Below, one piece after another: positions 13,872-19,437 of a stretch of DNA of 20,109 nucleotides. Below the pieces are notes generated by a model. That model was not told where the DNA came from. It searched no databases and worked only from the letters and a program-made list of their open reading frames with translations. A program made the translations under genes and the position numbers. Position 1 is the stretch's first letter. Each line of letters opens with the position of its first letter. The stretch comes from JBEKHI01 sp050012355 (lineage in GTDB: Bacteria; Actinomycetota; Actinomycetes; Streptosporangiales; Streptosporangiaceae): contig JBEKHI010000115.1 of assembly GCA_050012355.1 (NCBI GenBank), positions 1-20,109 on the forward strand, given 5' to 3'.

Positions 13872-14519
13872 TCACGTCGCGTCGAGCCAGTGCTTGCGGC
13901 CGACGATGATCAGGCTGAGCTGGCGGCGCGCGGTCGTGACGATCCGCTCCGCCTCGGCCGGCTGATCCGCCGGGACGTCCAGCAGGGCGGCGGCGAGCAG
14001 CATGATGTGATTGACGAACAGGTCGGCCAGCATCCTGATGTCATCACGTTGCCACCGCTCGAACTCGGGCATCGCGGCCATGTCGTCGGCAAGTTCCTCG
14101 GCTGCCAATTCCAGCTTGTCCCTGATGGCCCCCCGGACGAGGGCCACGCCACCGTACTTCTCCCGCGCGATGACGCGGAACTGCCCGCGGAATGTGTCCA
14201 GGTAGCTGACCAGCAGGTCCAGCGAGCGGCGGGCGATCTCATCCGGGTCGGTCAGGCCCTGGCGCGTCTCGCGCATGGCGGGCAGCAGGTTGCCAAGCGA
14301 CTCCTCTACCAGGGCGACGCCTAGGTCGTCCATATCGCGGAAGTGCCGGTAGAACGCCGCGGGCACGATGCCGGCCGCGCGGGTAACCTCCCGCAGGCTC
14401 AGGCTGCTGAGGTTCTGATCCTCGAGCAGGCTAACGGCCGCGTCGAGCAGGGCCTGCCTGGTCCGCTGCTTCTGTTCTTGTCGTGTGTTGCGCGTCTCTT
14501 GTCGTGTGTTACGCGTCAT
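13872..14519 (-). CDS. TetR-family transcriptional regulator with duplicated N-terminal tail
   Basis: From ATG 14519 the protein has 215 residues. An Arg-rich tail made of TRNTRQE twice precedes a TetR helix-turn-helix (LLDAAVSLLEDQNLSSLS, then LREVTRAAGIVPAAFYRHFRDMDDL), and the rest is a helical ligand-binding domain containing FRVIAREKYGG, similar to the C-terminus of regulators near fatty-acid or membrane genes. An upstream ATG at 14564 adds 15 residues but has no ribosome binding site; neither start has a strong one. It diverges from two small membrane-protein genes across an inverted-repeat operator (14577-14606), so it most likely represses them and itself. Ligand unknown. Confidence 0.88.
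   Translation of the reverse strand: MTRNTRQETRNTRQEQKQRTRQALLDAAVSLLEDQNLSSLSLREVTRAAGIVPAAFYRHFRDMDDLGVALVEESLGNLLPAMRETRQGLTDPDEIARRSLDLLVSYLDTFRGQFRVIAREKYGGVALVRGAIRDKLELAAEELADDMAAMPEFERWQRDDIRMLADLFVNHIMLLAAALLDVPADQPAEAERIVTTARRQLSLIIVGRKHWLDAT
14476..14517. repeat. 21-bp tandem duplication at the TetR N-terminus
   Basis: Two adjacent 21-bp units (14476-14496 and 14497-14517) differ at one base only (G 14490 versus A 14511). In the minus-strand gene each encodes TRNTRQE right after the initiator codon, doubling a basic tail that could touch DNA. Confidence 0.85.
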
Positions 14520-14576
14520 AGACCGCTCGTCGGTGAACAGTCGTGCACTCCATGACCGGATCATAGTAGAGTTCTT

Positions 14577-14606
14577 AGTGAACGAATGTTATCTCAACTG
14601 TTCACT
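14577..14606. promoter_or_regulatory. TetR-type operator between divergent genes
   Basis: AGTGAAC (14577-14583) and GTTCACT (14600-14606) form a perfect 7-bp inverted repeat with a 16-nt centre, 15 bp before the small-protein ATG and 57 bp before the TetR ATG. A further GTGAAC occurs at 14533-14538. Placement and spacing suit autoregulation by the adjacent TetR protein. I could not pick convincing -35/-10 elements. Confidence 0.6.
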
Positions 14607-14621
14607 GAATGAAGGGGTGCC

Positions 14622-14777
14622 ATGATCGTCTTCCTGCTCTTGCTCGGCGGGTTGCTGTACGGCACGGCCGCGTTCGCGGGCGGAACTGTCTACGCGCTCG
14701 CGGGGATCGCGTTCGCTATGTGGATAGCGATCGCGTGCCTGCGCCTGGTCCGGCGGCCGGGGCGGCGTGATGCCTGA
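14622..14777 (+). CDS. 51-residue membrane protein
   Basis: ATG 14622 is preceded by AAGGGG five bases upstream. The product, starting MIVFLLLLGGLLYGTAAFAGG, has two hydrophobic segments joined by a short glycine-rich turn and ends in a basic tail (LRLVRRPGRRDA), so the C-terminus should be cytoplasmic. It is too short for many gene callers, but the ribosome binding site, third-position GC and 8-bp overlap with the next gene support it. No family recognised. It is the first gene after the TetR operator and probably the direct target of that regulator. Confidence 0.6.
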   Translation: MIVFLLLLGGLLYGTAAFAGGTVYALAGIAFAMWIAIACLRLVRRPGRRDA

Positions 14778-15018
14778 GGCGCGGGCGGCCCGTTCCTCGG
14801 CCTGGATCGGAGCGCTGCTCGGGACGGCGGGCCTGTTCATGCTCAACCTGGTCTTCGGCCCGATCGCGATCGGCTTGGGCGTTACGGCGCTTCGGCGGCA
14901 CGTGGCGGGGCCGGTCGCGCTGGTCGCGATCGCTCTCGGGGCAGCGGACGTGATCCTGGAACTGGTCCTAGCGGGCCTGTGGTTCCGTCACGGCCTGGTG
15001 TGGCGCTTCGGAGCCTGA
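14770..15018 (+). CDS. 82-residue membrane protein, DUF4190-like
   Basis: The start is ATG 14770 (seven bases after GGGG) or the adjoining GTG 14767; it overlaps the upstream small gene by 8 bp, so the pair is an operon. Two hydrophobic segments (about 11-40 and 46-72) are separated by VTALRRHVAG. The GPIAIGLGVTALRR pattern resembles DUF4190-type two-helix proteins of actinobacteria, though this is a short-motif judgement. Function unknown; it is probably controlled by the divergent TetR regulator. Confidence 0.7.
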   Translation: MPEARAARSSAWIGALLGTAGLFMLNLVFGPIAIGLGVTALRRHVAGPVALVAIALGAADVILELVLAGLWFRHGLVWRFGA

Positions 15019-15036
15019 TTCGGGGCCTCTTTCCTC

Positions 15037-15067
15037 GTGAGTGCCGCACTGACCAGACTCTTACCTG
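15037..15067 (+). repeat. 31-bp dispersed repeat, copy B
   Basis: This copy shares about 24 of 31 bases with 13819-13849 in the same orientation. Its first 17 bases, GTGAGTGCCGCACTGAC, are themselves nearly palindromic (one mismatched pair). It begins 19 bp after the stop of the small membrane-protein gene. Confidence 0.6.
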
Positions 15068-15083
15068 ATGGGTGCCACATCAA

Positions 15084-15124
15084 CCAGGAACCTGGCCTAA
15101 GACCGATTTCCAGATACCTGGAAA
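15084..15124. promoter_or_regulatory. Two adjacent palindromes upstream of the FHA gene
   Basis: CCAGGAACCTGG (15084-15095) and TTTCCAG-ATAC-CTGGAAA (15107-15124) are palindromes sharing a CCAG/CTGG core, with centres about 26 bp apart. They lie about 80 bp before the FHA gene start and could be paired operator sites or short hairpins. No convincing promoter hexamers were found; TTGACC at 15139-15144 lacks a good -10. Confidence 0.35.
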
Positions 15125-15205
15125 GACCCCGGGTTCGGTTGACCGCCGCAGGTCCCAGCCGACATCCTCACTCACGAGAGTCAACGGAAAGAAGGACGGT
15201 GCTAG

Positions 15206-16225
15206 ATGCCGCAACGCCCAATCTCGTCGAGGGGGAACCGGAAGCGCTGGGTCATCGTCGGCGCGGTCGTGGGCACCTGGCTGGTGTGCGAGCTCATCAC
15301 GGGTTCCTATCTCTCGGCGACCGTGCTGCTCGTGACGCTCGCCGCGCTGGGTGCGATCGTGGTGGTGTTCGCTCGTCACATGGGTTACACGATGGATCAC
15401 CCGGTGGTCCAGCGACTCGCGTCCCGGCCGTGGCGCAGCGCTCCTGATGTGCTCCGCGTCGCCGCCAGGCACCTGGACGACGTGTTCATCATCACGCCGA
15501 GCGGCAAGGCGATCGCTCCGGTCACCGTCGAAGTGCGGCTCAACCCCGACGATCTCGCCGAGCTCTGCCAGCGGATGGACATCGGATCGATCAGCCTCAG
15601 CATGACCGAGGCCTACGAGCAGGCGATTACCCAGCGGAACGCCCGGATGGCTCACCAGGGCCGCCCGGACGTGTACGTGATCGCCGACGATTCCGTCGCT
15701 CGCGGGCGCTTTCGCCTCGGTCAGGGCCAGCCGGCTGACGCCTTTGGCTCGCAGGAAGCTTCCGTGCTGCAGGACGCCTACGCCTCACAGGTGATCTTCG
15801 AGTCGCAGGACGCTGCTCGCGCGGCTCAGCCCGCACCCGACTGGTCCTGGAGCGATGGCCTCACCAGGGCGGAACCCCAGGCCGCGGCCGCTGGGCGGGA
15901 CCTGCCCACCGTCATGGAGCGGACATTCGCCCCGGTGCCGGTGCTCCGGCTGGTCACCGGCAACTCGGTCACCGAGACCACCACCTCAGGCCACCGGGCC
16001 GGGCGGGGAAACGTCGAGCTGGTGCTGCCCGACGTTTCGACCATCTCCAGGGAGCACGCGCGGTTCACCTACTCCGACGGCAAGTGGTGGGTCTCCAACA
16101 TGGGCCTGAACGGGATCATGCTGAACGGCTCCACGGTGAATGAAGAACGGCCGCTCAGCGATGGCGACACGATCCGCTGGGGTACTCGCCCGGACGCGAT
16201 GGAATCGAAGGTTGAGATCGCATGA
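15206..16225 (+). CDS. Membrane-anchored FHA-domain protein
   Basis: ATG 15206 has GAAGGA nine bases upstream. The 339-residue protein has a basic N-terminus, two transmembrane helices (about 15-34 and 38-56), a middle domain (about 80-171) and a C-terminal FHA domain (about 245-330). The FHA signature residues are visible: GHRAGRGN, SREHARF (281-287) and LNG...LNGS, so phosphothreonine binding should be intact. The middle part, with VTVEVRLNPDDLAEL and RPDVYVIADDSVARGRFRL, resembles the N-terminal domain of FhaA-like proteins by pattern only. A Ser/Gln/Ala-rich linker joins the two. It probably docks phosphoproteins at the membrane, downstream of a Ser/Thr kinase not in this window. The next gene follows after 18 bp and likely works with it. 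Confidence 0.85.
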   Translation: MPQRPISSRGNRKRWVIVGAVVGTWLVCELITGSYLSATVLLVTLAALGAIVVVFARHMGYTMDHPVVQRLASRPWRSAPDVLRVAARHLDDVFIITPSGKAIAPVTVEVRLNPDDLAELCQRMDIGSISLSMTEAYEQAITQRNARMAHQGRPDVYVIADDSVARGRFRLGQGQPADAFGSQEASVLQDAYASQVIFESQDAARAAQPAPDWSWSDGLTRAEPQAAAAGRDLPTVMERTFAPVPVLRLVTGNSVTETTTSGHRAGRGNVELVLPDVSTISREHARFTYSDGKWWVSNMGLNGIMLNGSTVNEERPLSDGDTIRWGTRPDAMESKVEIA

Positions 16226-16243
16226 CCGGATATTGTCCACTAC

Positions 16244-17062
16244 GTGAGTCATCTGTTCCTGTGGTCAGCCGTGCGCGGAGAATGGCTCGACTGCCCAGCT
16301 GAGGAAATCACCTGGCTGGACCGCGCGCTGCTGTCCGGCAACGAGGATCTCACCCTGCACCGGGCACCGCGCTGCCCTGGCCTGCGGTACCTGAACCACC
16401 ACTGGGAGTTGTTCAGCCGTGACACGACGCACCGGGTCTACCTGGCCCCCGACGGCCCGTCGCTCAGCCCGGAAGCGGTCCGCCAGTCGGCCAGCCACGT
16501 GCTCCCCGTCGCCCCGGCCCGCTACGAGGCGCTGCCGGTCCCGATGGAGGCGGGCAGCTGGCTGATCAGCGTCGGGACCTGGGTCGTGCGAGTGCGCCAC
16601 GAACGGACCGAGCAGACCGCCGCGGTACCTTCATTGGACCATAACGACGTGACGACTCGGGAGAGCGAGCAAATGCGCCGCGGCGCGGCCAAGCCCGAGG
16701 AGGACTCGGCGGGCCGGGTACGTGCCTGGTTCAAGCGGAATGACCGGGCCCGCCTGGCGATGGCCTTCTATTACCAGGACTTCATCCGCGGACTGCCCGC
16801 GCCGCAGCCGGTTCCCATGATGGATGTGGTCGTCGCCCTCGACCTGAACGGCGAGGGCACCGTTTCCGACTACAAGAAACTCCTGCAGAGCCTCATCTGG
16901 TCCGAACGCGGTCACGCCCGCGACCTGGCGGGTTACCTGATCGGCAACGACCTGCTCACCCCGGCCGACCTGGACGACGCGCTGCGCGCCGCCTACGCCA
17001 ACGAGCGCGAAGGCATCTCCGAACGCGCCCGCCAGCGCCTGAAGTACCGCCCGAAGGGCTGA
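16244..17062 (+). CDS. Unrecognised soluble protein, partner of the FHA protein
   Basis: Starting at GTG 16244, 18 bp after the FHA gene with a weak ribosome binding site, the frame encodes 272 residues with good coding bias. I do not recognise a family. Residues 1-118 are beta-rich (LTLHRAP, LRYLNHHWELFSR, HRVYLAPDG, GSWLISVGTWVVRVR) and resemble a degenerate FHA-like sandwich lacking the phosphopeptide-binding SxxH motif. A charged linker (120-165) follows, then a helical C-terminal domain (165-272) with LQSLIWSERGHARDLAGYLIGNDLLTPADLDDALRAAY shape, like a helical adaptor or effector domain. No transmembrane segment. By position it is a cytoplasmic partner or effector of the membrane FHA protein. 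Confidence 0.75.
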   Translation: MSHLFLWSAVRGEWLDCPAEEITWLDRALLSGNEDLTLHRAPRCPGLRYLNHHWELFSRDTTHRVYLAPDGPSLSPEAVRQSASHVLPVAPARYEALPVPMEAGSWLISVGTWVVRVRHERTEQTAAVPSLDHNDVTTRESEQMRRGAAKPEEDSAGRVRAWFKRNDRARLAMAFYYQDFIRGLPAPQPVPMMDVVVALDLNGEGTVSDYKKLLQSLIWSERGHARDLAGYLIGNDLLTPADLDDALRAAYANEREGISERARQRLKYRPKG

Positions 17063-17104
17063 ACCACTGGCGAACCACTGGTGTCTCACTGGTGAACGGC
17101 TGGC
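17061..17104 (+). repeat. Four tandem 11-bp repeats
   Basis: The units are GAACCACTGGC, GAACCACTGGT, GTCTCACTGGT and GAACGGCTGGC, in perfect 11-bp register from the stop codon of the upstream gene onward. The period is about one helical turn, so a protein could bind all copies on one DNA face; alternatively it is a decaying slippage repeat. Confidence 0.75.
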
Positions 17105-17120
17105 ATCGGGTGAAACACGG

Positions 17121-17179
17121 CTTTCTTGCGTAACGGTCTATGTGACCATGGATCCTCACCAACCAACTACGCAAGGGGG
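17121..17179 (+). promoter_or_regulatory. Potential leader hairpin covering the ribosome binding site of the six-cysteine protein
   Basis: CTTGCGTA (17125-17132) is perfectly complementary to TACGCAAG (17168-17175), and in RNA the pairing extends through three G-U pairs and one C-G pair (17121-17124 with 17176-17179), covering the GGGGGA Shine-Dalgarno sequence. The 35-nt loop has a mini-stem GGTC/GACC. This works only if transcription starts upstream of 17121, which the sequence does not settle. Confidence 0.35.
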
Positions 17180-17187
17180 AACAAACG

Positions 17188-17646
17188 TTGCGAAAGCTCG
17201 CTCTGCTCGCACTGCCAGCCCTGCTGGCGCCCATGGCTGTCTTCGCCACCAGTACGGCGGCTAGGGCCGATATCACTACGAGTTGCTACAACGACATATG
17301 TCAGGTGTACGAGAGCATGGGCTCCGACGGATGCACCGCGACGGTCTGGCAGTCGAACAGCTCTGGTTACGAGGATTCCTCCGGTACCTTCGCCGAGACC
17401 TGGTATGTAGACGATCAGTCGGGCTACACGTGTCACTTCTGGTTCGAGCGTGACGTCAACGACACCGGCTGGTACCAGGTCGGTAGCACTACGGCGCTTG
17501 GGAGCACCCCCAACGTAGCCAACAGCACGCAAACCGGCCCGTTTTACGACGGCGGGAGTTACCAGGCTCGGGTCTGCTTCCAGTTTGACTGGGGATCGTC
17601 CCTTGGCGCTACGCACTGCAGCGGCGCCGTCTCCTACGAAGGCTGA
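17188..17646 (+). CDS. Small secreted six-cysteine protein, function unknown
   Basis: The start is TTG 17188 with GGGGGA seven bases upstream, giving 152 residues. A typical signal peptide (MRKLALLALPALLAPMAVFA) ends with ARA, cleaved after residue 27. The mature protein of about 125 residues has cysteines at 33, 38, 49, 82, 130 and 144, which could form three disulphides, and many aromatic and glycine residues in short beta-like segments (TWYVDDQSGYTCHFWFERD). No enzymatic motif or known family is recognised. It may be a protease inhibitor, carbohydrate-binding or surface protein; this cannot be decided from sequence alone. A hairpin follows the stop by 8 bp. Confidence 0.82.
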   Translation: MRKLALLALPALLAPMAVFATSTAARADITTSCYNDICQVYESMGSDGCTATVWQSNSSGYEDSSGTFAETWYVDDQSGYTCHFWFERDVNDTGWYQVGSTTALGSTPNVANSTQTGPFYDGGSYQARVCFQFDWGSSLGATHCSGAVSYEG

Positions 17647-17653
17647 TACCGGC

Positions 17654-17689
17654 GGGGCTTCGCGTGTGATCGCATACGCGAAGCTCCCC
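17654..17689 (+). terminator. Hairpin terminator after the six-cysteine protein gene
   Basis: GCTTCGCGT (17657-17665) pairs perfectly with ACGCGAAGC (17676-17684). The stem extends outward to GGG/CCC around a one-base bulge, and inward through a G-U and two further pairs to a 4-nt loop. It lies 8 bp after the stop codon and has no T-run. Confidence 0.75.
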
Positions 17690-17818
17690 AAGCCCCGGCA
17701 TACTGGTCATTCTGGGAACGTACGCCACTATCGTCGCTGGTAGGAGTACTAGTGTCACGGCACTACCCTGTGCCCCGGTGTTCGCGCCAGCAACGTGTAT
17801 GCATATGAGGGGAACGCG

Positions 17819-18820
17819 ATGATCATCGACTGCCACGGCCACTTCACGACCGTCCCGCAGGCGCACCGCAGATGGCGTGAGCAGCAGTTGGAGTCCTGGG
17901 AATCCGGCACGCGACCGCCGGCTTACCCGGAGATCTCCGACGATGAGATCCGCGAGGTGATCGTCAGCGGGCAGCTCAAGTTGATGGACGAGCGCGGCAT
18001 TGACACCGTCATCTTCTCCCCGCAGGCATCCCAGATGGGCCACCATCTCGGCGACGCTAACGTGAGCCGGGAATGGGCGGAGCATTGCAACAACCTGATC
18101 TACCGGGTCACCCAGCTGTTCTCCGGCCGGTTCATTGGCGTCGGCATGCTGCCCCAGTCGCCGGGGGTTCCGATCGCCGAATCGGTGCCTGAGCTGCGCC
18201 GGATCGTCAGCGAACTGGGTTTTGTCGGCTGCAACCTGAACCCCGACCCCAGCGGCGGCTTCTGGACGTCCGAGCCGCTCACCGATCGGAGCTGGTACCC
18301 CCTCTACGAGGTCATGTCCGAACTGGACGTGCCCGGGATGGTACACGTCTCGGCATCGGCGAATCCGGTCTTCCATGCGACGGGGGCGCACTACATAAAC
18401 GCGGACACCACCGCGTTCATGCAGCTTGTGCAGGGCAACCTGTTCGGTGACCTGCCCGGTCTCCGGCTGATCATCCCGCATGGCGGCGGGGCGGTGCCTT
18501 ACCACTGGGGACGCTACCGCGGCCTGGCTGACATGCTCGGCCAGCCGCCACTCCCGGAGAACGTGATGGGCAACGTCTTCTTCGACACCTGCGTCTACCA
18601 TCAGCCCGGCATCGACCTGCTGACCAGCGTTATCGCCACCGAGAACATCCTGTTCGGCTCGGAGATGATCGGCGCGGTCCGCGGCATCGACCCGGAGACG
18701 GGCAACTACTTCGACGACACCCGCCGCTACATCGAGGCCTCGCCACTGTCCAAGCCCGAGCGCGCAGCGGTCTTCGAGGACAACGCCCGGCGCGTCTACC
18801 CCCGCATCAACGCCAATTAG
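17819..18820 (+). CDS. ligJ: LigJ-type 4-oxalomesaconate hydratase (amidohydrolase superfamily)
   Basis: I chose ATG 17819, six bases after GAGGGG (17807-17812), over an in-frame ATG at 17795; it makes the protein start MIIDCHGH as in LigJ relatives and gives 333 residues, the normal length. Metal-ligand and active-site segments are present: DCHGH (H6, H8), MVHVS (H176), IPHGGGAVPYHWGR (H221) and LFGSEMIGAVRGIDPETG with E282. LigJ hydrates 4-oxalomesaconate to 4-carboxy-4-hydroxy-2-oxoadipate in protocatechuate 4,5-cleavage and gallate degradation. No other gene of that pathway is in the window, so the role is inferred from the family and a related substrate is possible. In 17690-17818 a TAGTG/CACTA inverted repeat (17750-17765) is the only regulatory-looking site. 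Confidence 0.88.
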   Translation: MIIDCHGHFTTVPQAHRRWREQQLESWESGTRPPAYPEISDDEIREVIVSGQLKLMDERGIDTVIFSPQASQMGHHLGDANVSREWAEHCNNLIYRVTQLFSGRFIGVGMLPQSPGVPIAESVPELRRIVSELGFVGCNLNPDPSGGFWTSEPLTDRSWYPLYEVMSELDVPGMVHVSASANPVFHATGAHYINADTTAFMQLVQGNLFGDLPGLRLIIPHGGGAVPYHWGRYRGLADMLGQPPLPENVMGNVFFDTCVYHQPGIDLLTSVIATENILFGSEMIGAVRGIDPETGNYFDDTRRYIEASPLSKPERAAVFEDNARRVYPRINAN

Positions 18821-18921
18821 TCGTTCGCCCGCACACCCCGCGAGCCCGGCCGTTCCCGCGTCCCAGCGTCCCCGTTATGTGCTATTTACCGGTTTTGTCG
18901 GGCTCCAGGGTTCCCGGCCGT

Positions 18922-18966
18922 GAGAATGGCCCATTCTCGCGGCTAGAACCGGGCCATTCTCGCGGC
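18922..18966. repeat. GAGAATGG palindrome with a second half-site
   Basis: GAGAATGG-C-CCATTCTC (18922-18938) is a perfect 17-bp palindrome. Its right part, CCATTCTCGCGGC (18931-18943), recurs exactly at 18954-18966, 23 bp on. This may be a protein-binding site or the transcription end of ligJ, about 100 bp after its stop. Confidence 0.5.
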
Positions 18967-19098
18967 GGCAGGACTGGGGCGCGGCGGGCTGCGCGTTTGG
19001 ACCACCCAAACCGCCAGGCCATAACCCGATGGGCGACTGTCGTGCGAGGCGGGGCTTACTGCCGTGCCTAGTCTGCGGCCCCGGATCGCGTATGGCCC

Positions 19099-19122
19099 TG
19101 AATGCGCGATATGCCGCATTCA
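19099..19122. repeat. TGAATGCG/CGCATTCA inverted repeat
   Basis: Eight-base perfect arms at 19099-19106 and 19115-19122 with an 8-nt loop form a compact hairpin in non-coding DNA. No adjacent gene ends or starts here. Confidence 0.4.
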
Positions 19123-19437
19123 TCCACCAGCGGCGATCCTCTTGCGACCCCATCGATGGCGCTGGGGAAGGCCCGCCATTCTGCATCGACGGGGTGGCCG
19201 GAGGCCGTCAGTCTGCTGGTATGTCCTTTATGTAGGTTATCTCCGCATTGGATGCTGTTCCTCAAGGGGTGTGGAAACAGGGCACAGGTGTTATGGCGGT
19301 TAAATTGCGAAAATAGGCTTAAAGTGGACGACTTACTTTGAACGCCTGAACAGTGATCGTGGCCGAGGTTATCGTTATTAATAGTCGTCAAATAGTCACA
19401 TTGCGCGACATCCCCTGCCTTTGGAGAGGAAGGCTTG

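Larger units (their letters stand above)
15034..15178. repeat. Inverted repeat bracketing the region upstream of the FHA gene
   Basis: CTCGTGAGTG (15034-15043) is the exact reverse complement of CACTCACGAG (15169-15178), 125 nt apart. GTGAGTG is also the core of the inverted repeat at 13818-13867. Chance is not excluded for 10-bp arms at this distance. Confidence 0.4.
18821..19437. other. Non-coding stretch between ligJ and the repeat-protein gene
   Basis: No frame here has coding character or a ribosome binding site. Positions 18821-19220 are GC-rich with several palindromes, including CCATCGATGG at 19152-19161. From about 19220 to 19410 the DNA becomes clearly AT-richer than the rest of the window, with AGGTTATC at 19235-19242 and again at 19366-19373, and TTATTAATAG near 19375. 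This is probably the promoter region of the gene at 19438, but no certain -35/-10 pair is seen. Confidence 0.5.

Noticed and set aside
13818..15178. Complete insertion sequence or MITE formed by GTGAGTG repeats
   Set aside because: No transposase, no clear target-site duplication, and the arms are short and imperfect; kept only as a repeat observation.
17061..17104. CRISPR-like array
   Set aside because: Units are 11 bp and directly adjacent, with no spacers and no cas genes.
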